Origin: Bacteroidales bacterium
Lineage (GTDB): Bacteria > Bacteroidota > Bacteroidia > Bacteroidales > UBA1715
DNA length: 64,000 bases
Direction of reading: 5' to 3'
Assembly: GCA_024409235.1 (NCBI GenBank)
Contig: JAKSUA010000010.1
Coordinates: 1-64,000 of the forward strand
Each line of letters begins with the position of its first letter. Positions within the stretch are counted from its first letter, which is position 1. The notes under the pieces are model-generated. The model made no database searches. It was not told the DNA's origin and worked only from the letters and a program-made list of their open reading frames with translations. The position numbers were made by a program, and so were the translations under genes. Shown piece after piece: positions 52,723 to 62,901 of this stretch.

Positions 52723-55700
52723 ATGGTTACACGCTTTAAAAAAGTCATTTTGTTATGCACATTCGTATGTGCCAGCATTTTCTCAAATGCACAGCAAATA
52801 AAACAATTCGCTGACGACGAAGTTTTATATTTCCAGCAGATGGAACAATTCTTCTCGAACTCAGCCCAAAGTTCTGATTTGCTAAAATATCTGAAACAAT
52901 TCAAAAAATACTGGGAATCAGGAGCTATTGACAGAGACGAAAAAAGCAGAATTGTTGAGACTTCAAATGCCCTATTAAAAAAACATGGTAAACCAAGCCC
53001 ACATTTCTACAACTATCTGCAAACAGTAGAAGCTTTCTTCAACACAGATCAGGCAATTGCAAGTTATCACGCTTGGGATGAAGCATATCGTCATTTATTG
53101 AAAACAAAATCACTCGATGTTTCCGATAAATTCTGTAAAGGAGCCTTAGCCCTTGTTACTAAGCATGAAATCTACACATCTTCATCAGTTACGTGGACAT
53201 TATTGCGTGTAAAATCATTCACATATAAATTTGAAGATAATGTGGCAATAATCACAATGCCACCTACAAATATTCAATGTACATCTACAGGAAACTCATT
53301 TGTAATTTATCAGGCAAGCGGATATTTCCTTCCTTTTGAAAACAAATGGATTGGAGACGGCGGAAAAGTTACTTGGGAACGTTCAAATTTCAACAGTGAG
53401 TCTGTTTTTGCTGAATTGAATAATTATGCAATCGACATGACAAAATCAAGCTACAAGGCGGATTCTGTTTGGTTTACAAATGACACTTATTATTCAGAGC
53501 GAATTTATGGTTCATTGGAAGATAAAACAATTCAAGTAAAAAATGCAGCTGATGTAACCTACCCACGCTTCAAATCATATCAAAACATATTTGTAATAAA
53601 AGATATTTATCCTGGTATTGATTACCGTGGAGGATTCAGCATGAACGGTTCCCGTTTCATTGGTTCTGGTACAGTTCAAGAACCTGCCACACTTGATTTT
53701 TCTAATAATGGAAAGAAAATATTCAAAACAGCCTCAATTGGTTACACATTCCAAAAAGAAAGCATTGTTAGCCGTAATGCGGCAGTAAGCATTTACATTG
53801 AACAAGATTCAATTTACCATCCTGGATTAATGTTCAAATACAATGTGGCAACACGTACAGTAAGTTTAATCCGCGACGGTGATACAGAAAACCTGTCACG
53901 AAGTCCATATTTTGATTCTTACCATATGTTGGATATGGATTTCCAACAACTTACATGGCAAATTGACAATCCTGAAATGCAGATGGGCGGAATGTCTGGA
54001 GCCACAATCAGCAAAGCGACCTTTGAATCTTCAAACTATTTCCGTGAAGCCCGTTATCGTGAAATCGGAATGTTCAACGAAATCCACCCGTTAGTTGCCT
54101 TACGTCGTTTAAGCAAAACAAAACAAACAGAAACATTCTCAGTTAGAGAATATGCAGCATATATGAGAATGCCTGAACCTGATGCTATCCACCTTTGCTT
54201 GGATTTATCGTTCAGAGGTTTGATTTCATTTGATGCAAAGACAAATACGCTGACAATAAAACAACGTACCTACGAATACCTTGACGCTGTTGTAGGAAAA
54301 ATTGATTATGATGTGATTAAATTTGATTCCGAACACGACATGAAAGGTATGGCAAATGCAACATTGGACCTTTCAAATCTTGAGTTGAACATGGTCGGAG
54401 TTTCAAAAATCCAAGTTTCCGATTCACAAAATGTTGTTTTCTATCCTCGTGGAAGCCAGTTAACGATGTCAAAGAACAGAAATTTTGAATTTGACGGAAT
54501 TATTGAAACAGGTTTGTTCACATTCTACGGACGTGGTTTTGATTTCAATTATGAAAACTTCAAAATCAATCTTCAAAACGTTGACTCTTTGAAAATTAAA
54601 GTTAAAAGTTTCAAAGAAAATCAATATGGTGTGAAAGACTTTGTTCAAATTAAGAACTCTATTGAACACGTTACCGGAGATATTTTGATTGACGATCCTA
54701 ACAACAAATCAAGTATAAAAGACTTCCCACAATACCCTATTTTCAACAGCAAGGAAATCTCGTATGTTTACTATGATTATCCAAGTATTTACAATGGTGT
54801 TTACGACAGAAACAAATTCTATTACAAGGTAGATCCATTCACTATCGATAGCGTAAACGACTTCTCTACCGACGCTTTGTTTTTCGATGGAGAATTAATT
54901 TCTGCTGACATTTTCGAAAACATCAGAGAACGAATTGTTGTTCAGCCAGATTATTCTTTCGGTTTCACAAGAGTAACTGGAAAAACTGGCTATAAAGCAT
55001 ACAAAGGGAAAGGTACATTCACCGACACTATTAACCTGAGTTGGAAAGGATTACGAGGTATTGGTACATTAGATTATTTAGCGTCAAAATCAGTATCTGG
55101 TCCAAAAGGATTCACATTCTTCCCAGATTCAACAAATGGATTTGCGACAACATTTAACATTAAACAACAAAGTGCCGGTCCTGAATCGCCAAGCGTTAAC
55201 GGTGAAAAAGTAAATATTCACTGGGAACCATACGAAAACAGACTGATGGCTGTAGAAACTGGAACTGCATTTAAAATGTATGGAGATTCAACAAAACTTT
55301 CCGGTGGATTAATATACACACCAAAAGGTCTTGGCGGATGGGGTAAATATACATTCAGTGAAGCAAAACTTACCTCTAACACATTTGATTTCAAAGAAAA
55401 AGTCGTTAATGCAGATTCAGCCGACTTTGATCTGCTAACTCAAGGCGGAGCTTTAGATGAACTTGCATTTAAGACGAAGAATGTTAGAGCAAACATTGAT
55501 TACACAACAAAGAAAGCAAACTTTGTTACAAACGACTCCTTGTCATTAGTTCAATTACCAAAGAACATGTATATCTGCTACTTAACTAAGTTCACATGGG
55601 ATATGCACACAAAACAAATAGCACTTGGAGATCCTAAAGATTTGAACTCAGACAGACGTGACCTTCACTTCTATTCTGTTCATCCAAAACAGGACACATT

Positions 55701-57327
55701 AAACTTCCTTTCACCATATGCAACATATGATTTAAAAAATTATATTATTGGTGCTCAGCAAGTTCCTTACATTGATGTAGCAGATTCCCGAATCGTACCA
55801 AATAAAGACAGCATTGTAATGATTCATCAGGAAGCATACATGGACACACTTCGTAATGCGAAACTGTTGGCAGACAGAGAACACAAATATCATACAGTTT
55901 ACGATGCAACTTTCTTTGTAAAAGGACGTAACAACTTCTCTGGACGCGGTATGTATGACTACGTTGACGAAACAAAGACAAAACATCCTCTTCCACTAAC
56001 AAAAATCAAAGTTGACTCAACATTACACACATACGGTATTGGAACATTGGAAGAAGAACAAAACTTCAAACTTTCCTCTGTATTTAGCTATTACGGAGAT
56101 TATAAAATGATGTCTGACCATCAATATCTAAACTTCAACGGAAACGTGTTGATTGCAAACGAATGTGCTAAGATAAAACCTACATGGTTTAAATTTGCCG
56201 GCGACATCAACCCTCTTGAAATCTTCATTCCAGTTAGCGACAATATGTTTGATTTAGACTCTAACCCTGTTGGAGCATCTATCTACACTGATTCAAGATA
56301 CACAAGTATTTATACAGCATTCACTTCGCATAAACGCTATGAAAAAGATATTCCTTTAGTGAGTGCAAATGGATATTTATTCTATGATAAAGATTCACGT
56401 AAATACAAAGTTGGACCAAAAGAAAAAATACTTGACGATACAAAAAGCGGCAATTTAATTACTTATCACCGAGAATATTGTAATACAACAGGTGAAGGTT
56501 CATTAAATTTAGGTCTTGATCTTGGTCAAGTAAAATTAGGAACATACGGAACTGTGACACACAACATTACTTCTGGACGTGTAACTTTGGAAACATTTAC
56601 TACAGTTGATTTCATGTTTGATGACGGTATCTTAAAAACTATTGCCGACACATTAAATAACCGTCAGTCTTTAAAAGGTGTAAACATGACTGGCCAATCA
56701 TTTAAAAAGGCATTCACAGAATTGTTAGGCAAAGCAAAAGCTGATGAATATCTTGCAGAAATTCAACTTTACGGAAGCATTCGTAAAATGCCGAAAGAAT
56801 TAGAACACACTATCTCGTTCTCAAAACTTGACATGAACTGGGATTCTGCTGCACACGCCTACCGTTCTGTCGGACAACTTGGAATATTCAGCATTGGAAA
56901 TACAATGATTAACCGTTCAGTAAATGGATTTGTGGAATATGCAAATCTTTATAGTGGAGATATGTTCACATGCTATATTGAATTAGACAAAAAGAACTGG
57001 ATATTCTTCCACTACAGCCATGGCGAAATGTATTTTGCAACATCTGACGTAAAAGATCCAACGAAGAAAGATGCAAGTCTTCATGATCTTGTAATGGCAA
57101 TTCACAACACAAAAGAAGCAAAACGCACAATGAATGTTGGAAAGAAAGAAGCTCCATACATGTATAAAGATGGCGGCGAAGCATTGAAACGTCAGTTCCA
57201 CGAACGATTCCGTGCAAATAGACCTTATGAAGACTACGCTCCTTCATACGACGATGATGAAGAAACTTCCGGAAAATCGAAGAAACCAAAAGAAGATAAA
57301 GACGAATACGACGATTACGAAGATTAA
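52723..57327 (+). CDS. Giant exported protein of unknown function (1534 aa)
   Basis: A signal peptide (VILLCTFVCASIFSNAQ) leads a very long protein. The first 180 residues are helical, followed by more than 1200 residues of short beta strands with many phrases of the type 'F.G.G.F', 'A.ID.Y..K...F.TND' and 'I.L..P', like LptA/LptD-type or AsmA-type beta-jellyroll stacks. The end is a helical patch and an Asp/Glu/Lys-rich tail (YAPSYDDDEETSGKSKKPKE). There is no sorting domain or transmembrane barrel end that I can see. I recall similar unnamed proteins in Bacteroidota. A lipid or glycan transport role is only a guess. Confidence 0.7.
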   Translation: MVTRFKKVILLCTFVCASIFSNAQQIKQFADDEVLYFQQMEQFFSNSAQSSDLLKYLKQFKKYWESGAIDRDEKSRIVETSNALLKKHGKPSPHFYNYLQTVEAFFNTDQAIASYHAWDEAYRHLLKTKSLDVSDKFCKGALALVTKHEIYTSSSVTWTLLRVKSFTYKFEDNVAIITMPPTNIQCTSTGNSFVIYQASGYFLPFENKWIGDGGKVTWERSNFNSESVFAELNNYAIDMTKSSYKADSVWFTNDTYYSERIYGSLEDKTIQVKNAADVTYPRFKSYQNIFVIKDIYPGIDYRGGFSMNGSRFIGSGTVQEPATLDFSNNGKKIFKTASIGYTFQKESIVSRNAAVSIYIEQDSIYHPGLMFKYNVATRTVSLIRDGDTENLSRSPYFDSYHMLDMDFQQLTWQIDNPEMQMGGMSGATISKATFESSNYFREARYREIGMFNEIHPLVALRRLSKTKQTETFSVREYAAYMRMPEPDAIHLCLDLSFRGLISFDAKTNTLTIKQRTYEYLDAVVGKIDYDVIKFDSEHDMKGMANATLDLSNLELNMVGVSKIQVSDSQNVVFYPRGSQLTMSKNRNFEFDGIIETGLFTFYGRGFDFNYENFKINLQNVDSLKIKVKSFKENQYGVKDFVQIKNSIEHVTGDILIDDPNNKSSIKDFPQYPIFNSKEISYVYYDYPSIYNGVYDRNKFYYKVDPFTIDSVNDFSTDALFFDGELISADIFENIRERIVVQPDYSFGFTRVTGKTGYKAYKGKGTFTDTINLSWKGLRGIGTLDYLASKSVSGPKGFTFFPDSTNGFATTFNIKQQSAGPESPSVNGEKVNIHWEPYENRLMAVETGTAFKMYGDSTKLSGGLIYTPKGLGGWGKYTFSEAKLTSNTFDFKEKVVNADSADFDLLTQGGALDELAFKTKNVRANIDYTTKKANFVTNDSLSLVQLPKNMYICYLTKFTWDMHTKQIALGDPKDLNSDRRDLHFYSVHPKQDTLNFLSPYATYDLKNYIIGAQQVPYIDVADSRIVPNKDSIVMIHQEAYMDTLRNAKLLADREHKYHTVYDATFFVKGRNNFSGRGMYDYVDETKTKHPLPLTKIKVDSTLHTYGIGTLEEEQNFKLSSVFSYYGDYKMMSDHQYLNFNGNVLIANECAKIKPTWFKFAGDINPLEIFIPVSDNMFDLDSNPVGASIYTDSRYTSIYTAFTSHKRYEKDIPLVSANGYLFYDKDSRKYKVGPKEKILDDTKSGNLITYHREYCNTTGEGSLNLGLDLGQVKLGTYGTVTHNITSGRVTLETFTTVDFMFDDGILKTIADTLNNRQSLKGVNMTGQSFKKAFTELLGKAKADEYLAEIQLYGSIRKMPKELEHTISFSKLDMNWDSAAHAYRSVGQLGIFSIGNTMINRSVNGFVEYANLYSGDMFTCYIELDKKNWIFFHYSHGEMYFATSDVKDPTKKDASLHDLVMAIHNTKEAKRTMNVGKKEAPYMYKDGGEALKRQFHERFRANRPYEDYAPSYDDDEETSGKSKKPKEDKDEYDDYED

Positions 57328-57337
57328 TGTATAACTC

Positions 57338-57376
57338 CAAAAACAGTTAAGGTAGTTTTTACCTTAACTGTTTTTA
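57338..57376 (+). terminator. Terminator after the giant exported protein
   Basis: AACAGTTAAGGTA and TACCTTAACTGTT form a perfect 13-pair stem with a short T loop, followed by TTTTTA. Confidence 0.85.
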
Positions 57377-57392
57377 TTTAATTCTTACTACA

Positions 57393-57764
57393 ATGAGTTA
57401 CTTTTTACCAGTTTTCCTACTTTTATTAGCAAACATTTTCATGACACTGGCATGGTATGGCCATTTAAAATTAAATCAAATGGGTATATCAACAAACTGG
57501 CCGATGATTGCGACAATCTTATTCAGTTGGGGCATCGCCTTTATCGAATACTGTTTTCAAGTTCCTGCAAATAAAATGGGATTCATTGAAAACGGAGGTG
57601 CTTTTTCGTTATTACAACTAAAAGTTATCCAGGAAGCCTTATCAATTCTTGTTTTTTGTGTAATTGCAAACATTCTTTTTCAAGGAGAAAAAATTGCCTG
57701 GAACCATTTAGCAGCATTCGGCTGTTTGATTATGGCAGTTGTATTTGTTTTCTGGAAAGCATAA
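57393..57764 (+). CDS. DMT-superfamily DUF486 membrane protein
   Basis: The 123-residue inner-membrane protein has four hydrophobic helices and the DUF486 signature (NIFMTLAWYGHLK, SWGIAFIEYCFQVPANKMG, then FSLLQLKVIQEALSILVFCV). Half-size DMT proteins of this kind are presumed to dimerise into transporters; the substrate is unknown. It lies between a terminator and the WYL gene's own promoter, so it is probably a single transcription unit. Confidence 0.9.
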   Translation: MSYFLPVFLLLLANIFMTLAWYGHLKLNQMGISTNWPMIATILFSWGIAFIEYCFQVPANKMGFIENGGAFSLLQLKVIQEALSILVFCVIANILFQGEKIAWNHLAAFGCLIMAVVFVFWKA

Positions 57765-57781
57765 AATTTTATCGTTTTATT

Positions 57782-57813
57782 TTTGCGTTGCATATTATTT
57801 GCATCTATATTTG
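57782..57813 (+). promoter_or_regulatory. Bacteroidetes promoter for the WYL regulator gene
   Basis: TTTG at 57782-57785 and TATATTTG at 57806-57813 are exactly 20 bases apart, a consensus match; the start codon is 33 bp beyond. Confidence 0.75.
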
Positions 57814-57846
57814 TGTGCTTTTTGTTGAACTAAAACATATTTCATT

Positions 57847-58866
57847 ATGCCAGCACACAAGTCAAAGAATTTTCGTTTCAGAATAATAGACGAATGCCTT
57901 CGAGATACTTCACGCCTATGGAGTCTTGATGATTTAATCAGTGAAGTTTCACGCAAACTTACTGACGAATTCAATGTTGAAAAAGTAAGCAGACGTTCTA
58001 TTCAATACGATATCGCATTAATGCGTGAAAAACAACCTGTTGGCTATAATGCCCCTATTGTTTGCTTTGATGGTAAATATTCGTATTCTGACAAAGATTT
58101 CTCGATAAAAAACATGCAGTTAAGCAAACCCGACATTGATAATCTTACAGAGGTTGCAACTACATTAAAACAATATAAACAATACACTCACCTTGGTGAC
58201 ATAACTAAGTTGATAGAAAAAATAGAAGCTATCATTGCAATCAATCCACAACCTGATTCACTTATAGCATCGTTTGAATCTACAAAAAAAATTGCAAAAG
58301 GAGTTTCTTGGTTAAAACAAATTGTTGAAGCAATATGCCAAAAGCATGTTATAGAACTTTCTTTTAAAGAAAAAGATGACAATGTATCACATATAGTTTT
58401 ACATCCTTATTTTCTAAAGGAATTTAATAATGAATGGTATTTATATGGCTTACAAGACCCTTCATATAAATTCATAATGGTTCCAGTTAGTGAGATTGCA
58501 GCAATTTCGCCACAAATAATCACATTCATAGAGAATGAGAAATACACTCCGGAGAATTACTTTAAACATCTTATCGGAATTTCCCCTGAAGAATCTACAA
58601 AACCGGTAAATGTAACACTAAAAGTTTCTGCAGACATTCTTCCAACATTGAAGAAATGCCCTATTCACCCTTCGCAAACAATAAACGACATGGGAATTGA
58701 CGGAGCTTTGGTTGATTTAAAAGTAATCATAAACAAAGATCTGACAGAGACGATTCTAAAATACGGTTCAAACATAAAAGTTGAAGCTCCAGACAAATTA
58801 CGTAAAGCAGTGCTTGCCGAATTGAAAGCTGCATACGAGGCATATTTTCAATTATCATTATTTTAA
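57847..58866 (+). CDS. WYL-domain transcriptional regulator
   Basis: The 339-residue protein has an N-terminal winged HTH (RFRIIDECLRDTSRLWSLDD, with SRRSIQYDIALMREK as recognition helix). A WYL domain follows near 165-235 (KHVIELSFKEKDDNVSHIVL, HPYFLKEFNNEWYLYGL), then the WCX extension to the end. WYL domains bind nucleic acids or nucleotides and often control defence or stress genes. Neighbours here are housekeeping (dnaG after 15 bp), so the regulated target is not evident. Confidence 0.9.
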   Translation: MPAHKSKNFRFRIIDECLRDTSRLWSLDDLISEVSRKLTDEFNVEKVSRRSIQYDIALMREKQPVGYNAPIVCFDGKYSYSDKDFSIKNMQLSKPDIDNLTEVATTLKQYKQYTHLGDITKLIEKIEAIIAINPQPDSLIASFESTKKIAKGVSWLKQIVEAICQKHVIELSFKEKDDNVSHIVLHPYFLKEFNNEWYLYGLQDPSYKFIMVPVSEIAAISPQIITFIENEKYTPENYFKHLIGISPEESTKPVNVTLKVSADILPTLKKCPIHPSQTINDMGIDGALVDLKVIINKDLTETILKYGSNIKVEAPDKLRKAVLAELKAAYEAYFQLSLF

Positions 58867-58881
58867 TTTGCCTCATTCTAA

Positions 58882-60900
58882 ATGATTCCACAAGACACCA
58901 TTGAGAAAATTATTGGACTTGCTCATGTTGAGGAAGTTATTGGTGATTTTGTCGCATTACGCAAAGCTGGAACAAACTTCAAAGGATGCTGTCCTTTTCA
59001 TGATGAAAAGACCCCTTCTTTTGTCGTCTCTCCAGCCAAAGGTATTTATAAATGTTTTGGTTGTGGAAAAGCAGGAAATGCAGTCACTTTCATTAAAGAA
59101 CATGAGAAATGCTCGTATTTTGATGCTATCAGGTATCTCGGACGAAAATATCATGTGGATATTGTAGAAACCGAGCTTACCGAAGAGGAAAAACAACGAC
59201 GTGACATTCGTGAAAGTCTGCAGATTGTCAATCAATATGCGGCAGATTTTTTTGAGAAAAGCATGTGGGAAACCGAGGAAGGAAAATCTGTAGGTTTGGC
59301 TTATTTCGTGGAACGCGGTTTTACCGAAGAAACAATCAGGAAATTCCGTTTAGGATACAGCCCACAAAAAAAGGATGCTTTTACAGAAACTGCAGAAAAA
59401 TCAGGTTACAAACTTGAATATCTGCAAAAGGTCGGTTTATCCACCGTTGGAGAAAATTATAAACTGGACAGATTCCACGGACGTGTAATGTTCCCTATCA
59501 TGTCTGTTTCTGGAACCGTCATTGGTTTTGGCGGACGTGTAATGACTCCAGCAAACGAACATGTTCAAAGCGGAGCGAAATACATAAATTCACCAGAATC
59601 CGAAGTCTATAACAAAAGCCGGACATTATATGGAATTTCTTACGCAAAAAACGAAATTGTCCGTAAAGAAGAATGTATCTTGGTTGAAGGATATACTGAC
59701 GTAATCTCTATGCATCAGGCAGGAATTACAAACGTAGTTGCTTCATCAGGAACGTCGCTCACGAACGACCAAATTGACTTAATCAAAAGATTTACAGAAA
59801 ATATTGTCATTATTTACGACGGCGACAACGCTGGTATCAAGGCTGCCACTCGAGGTATTGACATGATTTTAGAAAAAGATCTAAACGTCCGTATTTTACT
59901 CCTTCCAAACGGCGAAGACCCTGATACATTTGCAAAGAACCGAACTTCGGAAGAAATTGCAGAATACATAACTGCCAATAAAACAGACTTTTTGACCTTC
60001 AGGACAAGACTAGCAGCAAAAGAAACTGAAAACGACCCGATTCAACGAGCTCAATTCATAAATTCCATTGCCGGCACAATTGCGAAAATACCAAACCAAA
60101 TCAAACGTGCGGTCTTTATCCAAGAATGTGGAAAGATTCTTAACATTGACAACAATTCGTTTACAGCACAGGTAAACAAAATACTTGGACACCCTACTTC
60201 ACTTTCATACAAACAAACTCAAACACAAAAAACAATAGACACTCCTGTCACAAAGAAACAGGTTGATAAAATCTTAGCAAACGAACAGGATATCATACGT
60301 CTTTTGATTTTGTATGGACAAAGAAAAATCTACATAGACAATTCCGATTCTTTGTATGAAATCACGAAACATTTTTGGGAACAGCAGAACAGAAATCCAA
60401 ACAACACACCTAAAAAATATAACGAACCAAATCCTGACTTTAACGGATTAGTAAAAGATTATATCTTCAATGAATTAAGCAACGAAATCAGCGAAGGAGA
60501 AACATTTCATCTATTAAACGAATCTGAAAAGAAAATCTTTGATGAATATTACTCCCACTACGAGGAAAAACAGGAAAACATCAATGATTATCTCCGTGAC
60601 TTTGTTGATGCTGAACGTATTGCTGAAATATTAAGTGACGAAAGACAAGTTGACGTTTTCTACTGGAATAAAAATAAGAATCAAAATCAAGAAGAAAAAC
60701 TAGAAGAAGAGCGGAAACGCGAAGACGAGCAACTTTCTATTCTTTTAAAAGAAACGATTTTAGAATACATCAAACGTCGATACGAACTAAAAAAAGAGAT
60801 TTTAGGCAAAAGCAGTGATTCAAACAACTACAGAATGATTGATTTCCTTAATCAATGTATCAATGTGCTTTCCAATCAATTACATCACTATTACCGATAA
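58882..60900 (+). CDS. dnaG: DNA primase
   Basis: DnaG makes RNA primers at the replication fork. The zinc-binding domain has C37, H40, C58 and C61 (CCPFHDEKTPS, YKCFGCGKAG). The catalytic core carries RVMFPIMSVSGTVIGFGGR, KYINSPES, the Toprim Glu in LVEGYTDVISMHQAG near 268 and IIYDGDNAGIKAA. The C-terminal helicase-binding part (about 430-672) is Asn/Glu-rich. It sits 15 bp behind the WYL gene, so the regulator may be co-transcribed with it. Confidence 0.96.
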   Translation: MIPQDTIEKIIGLAHVEEVIGDFVALRKAGTNFKGCCPFHDEKTPSFVVSPAKGIYKCFGCGKAGNAVTFIKEHEKCSYFDAIRYLGRKYHVDIVETELTEEEKQRRDIRESLQIVNQYAADFFEKSMWETEEGKSVGLAYFVERGFTEETIRKFRLGYSPQKKDAFTETAEKSGYKLEYLQKVGLSTVGENYKLDRFHGRVMFPIMSVSGTVIGFGGRVMTPANEHVQSGAKYINSPESEVYNKSRTLYGISYAKNEIVRKEECILVEGYTDVISMHQAGITNVVASSGTSLTNDQIDLIKRFTENIVIIYDGDNAGIKAATRGIDMILEKDLNVRILLLPNGEDPDTFAKNRTSEEIAEYITANKTDFLTFRTRLAAKETENDPIQRAQFINSIAGTIAKIPNQIKRAVFIQECGKILNIDNNSFTAQVNKILGHPTSLSYKQTQTQKTIDTPVTKKQVDKILANEQDIIRLLILYGQRKIYIDNSDSLYEITKHFWEQQNRNPNNTPKKYNEPNPDFNGLVKDYIFNELSNEISEGETFHLLNESEKKIFDEYYSHYEEKQENINDYLRDFVDAERIAEILSDERQVDVFYWNKNKNQNQEEKLEEERKREDEQLSILLKETILEYIKRRYELKKEILGKSSDSNNYRMIDFLNQCINVLSNQLHHYYR

Positions 60901-60914
60901 ATTCATTTTTAAGA

Positions 60915-62105
60915 ATGACAAAAATTCTTCGCATATTAAATAGATTTAACGTCGGTGGTCCAACATACAACGCCGCTTATCTCACAAAATATATTTCTGA
61001 CGATTTTGAAACCGTGCTCATTGGTGGATTAAAAGAACCAGACGAAGCAAGTTCTGAATATGTACTGAAAAACTTAGAAGTTGATTATCTGCTAATTCCA
61101 GAAATACAGAGAGGAATTTCATTGACACGAGATTTCAAGGCATTTCGAAAAGTTGTAAAAATCATAAAACAAGAAAAACCTGACATTGTTCACACACACG
61201 CCTCAAAAGCAGGAATGATTGGAAGAGCAGCAGCCATCTACTGCGGCGTTCCTCAAATATACCATACATTTCACGGACACGTATTTCATTCCTATTTTGG
61301 TAAAGCAAAAACAAAATTCTTTATTCTCATAGAACGCTTTTTAGCTTCAAAAACAACAGCAATAATAGCCATCAGCAATATTCAGAAACACGAATTATCT
61401 GATATTTATAAAATCTGCAGTCCCAATAAGATAGAAGTTGTTCCATTAGGATTTGATTTGCAAAAATTTTATGAAAATCAAGAAGAAAAACGCAGAGAAT
61501 TCCGTAGCAAATATTCTATTGCCGACGACGAAATAGCAATAGGAATTGTAGGACGCCTTGCTTCCATAAAAAATCATCAGTTGTTTATTAATGCAATTGC
61601 AGAATGTAGCAAACAAGCAAACGAGAAGAAAATACGCGCCTTCATTATAGGTGACGGAGAATTAAACGAGCAACTGCAAGCATATTGCAAAAACAAAAAC
61701 ATAACTTATAGTAACACTATAGATAACACACACAACAATCTGATTACCTTCACATCTTGGATAAAAGAAGTTGATGTAGCATACGCAGGTTTAGACATTG
61801 TTGCACTAACCTCTTTCAACGAAGGAACACCTGTCAGTCTTATAGAAGCCCAAGCTGCAGGACGACCAATAGTTTCAACAAACGTTGGCGGTGTCAGCGA
61901 CATTGTGTTAGAAAACAAAACTGCACTTTTATCAACCCTTGACGAAAATGATTTTTCATCGAAACTGCTTAAACTTATATTGGACGACAATCTTCGTATA
62001 GAAATGAGTAAAAATTGTGCTGAATTTTCTGACAAAAAATTCAGTTACACCCGTTTATGCTCAGACATGGAAAATGTGTATAAAAAACACTCTCTTACGA
62101 AATAA
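60915..62105 (+). CDS. GT4-family glycosyltransferase
   Basis: The 396-residue enzyme has the GT-B fold: NRFNVGGPTYNAAYLTKYIS at the N-terminus, HTHASKAGMIGRAAA and HTFHGHVFHSYFG in the acceptor part, GIVGRLASIKNHQLFINAIA near 215 and the ExxxxxxxE motif in NEGTPVSLIEAQAAGRPIVS near 310. It should add a sugar from a nucleotide donor. The ATG at 60915 is used because the longer frame lies within dnaG. Followed by Wza-like and Wzc-like genes, it probably builds a capsule or exopolysaccharide repeat unit. Confidence 0.9.
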   Translation: MTKILRILNRFNVGGPTYNAAYLTKYISDDFETVLIGGLKEPDEASSEYVLKNLEVDYLLIPEIQRGISLTRDFKAFRKVVKIIKQEKPDIVHTHASKAGMIGRAAAIYCGVPQIYHTFHGHVFHSYFGKAKTKFFILIERFLASKTTAIIAISNIQKHELSDIYKICSPNKIEVVPLGFDLQKFYENQEEKRREFRSKYSIADDEIAIGIVGRLASIKNHQLFINAIAECSKQANEKKIRAFIIGDGELNEQLQAYCKNKNITYSNTIDNTHNNLITFTSWIKEVDVAYAGLDIVALTSFNEGTPVSLIEAQAAGRPIVSTNVGGVSDIVLENKTALLSTLDENDFSSKLLKLILDDNLRIEMSKNCAEFSDKKFSYTRLCSDMENVYKKHSLTK

Positions 62106-62133
62106 TATCCTATATTTGCAGAAATGCAAATAA

Positions 62134-62901
62134 ATGAAACGAATTCTTCTACTTTTAGGTTGCGTAGCTTGTTTAGGATTGACTTCATGCAAAGTGTTTC
62201 GCCCAACAGTTATGTTTCAGACCAACAAAGACTTTAAATTTTCTGAATTTGAAGAATCTCCAAGAGTAACAGTACTACAGCCATTTGACCAATTAGAGGT
62301 TATAATGTCAACAAACAACGGCTATCTTCTATTGGAAACTGAAGGAAATGAAGGTCAAAGAGTTGCACGCCAAAGAAACGATGATTTAATTACCTACATG
62401 ATTCGTCAGGACAGCATTGTGAAAATACCTACTGTAGGAGAAATCAAGTTAGGAGGAATGCAAAAGGACTCTGCAGAAAGGCTTTTAGAGCAAGAACTTG
62501 CAAAATATTACCAAGCACCTTTTGTTAAAATAACCGTTACAAACCGCAATGTTATTTTGTTTTACGACGAAGGTACTGTTGGAAAAAAAATCTCTATTCC
62601 CGAAGGCGGTTTGTCACTACTCGAAGCCATTGCCGATGCTGGAGGTTTAACAGAAAGCAGTAAATCTTATAAAATAAAACTGATTAGAGGAAACAACAAA
62701 AATCCAAATGTTTACAACTTCAATATCAGAAACTTAGAAGGATTTAAGAAAGCGAATTTCATGCTTGAAGCTAACGACATCATTTATGTTGATTCACGTC
62801 CTCGCTACGCTGCAAAATTCATTAAACAAATTGAACCTTACTTAACGATGATTACGTGCGCCACAACGGTTTACGCCATCTTCAATACCCAATCTAAATA
62901 A
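62134..62901 (+). CDS. Wza-like polysaccharide export lipoprotein
   Basis: A lipoprotein signal with C19 (LLLLGCVACLGLTSC) precedes a polysaccharide-export domain (QPFDQLEVIMSTNNGYLLLE, TVGEIKLGGMQKDSAERLLE). An SLBB-type domain follows (GGLSLLEAIADAGGLTESSK), with a hydrophobic C-terminal segment (YLTMITCATTVYAI). It should form the outer-membrane export channel. The stop is immediately followed by the ATG of the chain-length gene, so the two are co-translated. Confidence 0.9.
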   Translation: MKRILLLLGCVACLGLTSCKVFRPTVMFQTNKDFKFSEFEESPRVTVLQPFDQLEVIMSTNNGYLLLETEGNEGQRVARQRNDDLITYMIRQDSIVKIPTVGEIKLGGMQKDSAERLLEQELAKYYQAPFVKITVTNRNVILFYDEGTVGKKISIPEGGLSLLEAIADAGGLTESSKSYKIKLIRGNNKNPNVYNFNIRNLEGFKKANFMLEANDIIYVDSRPRYAAKFIKQIEPYLTMITCATTVYAIFNTQSK

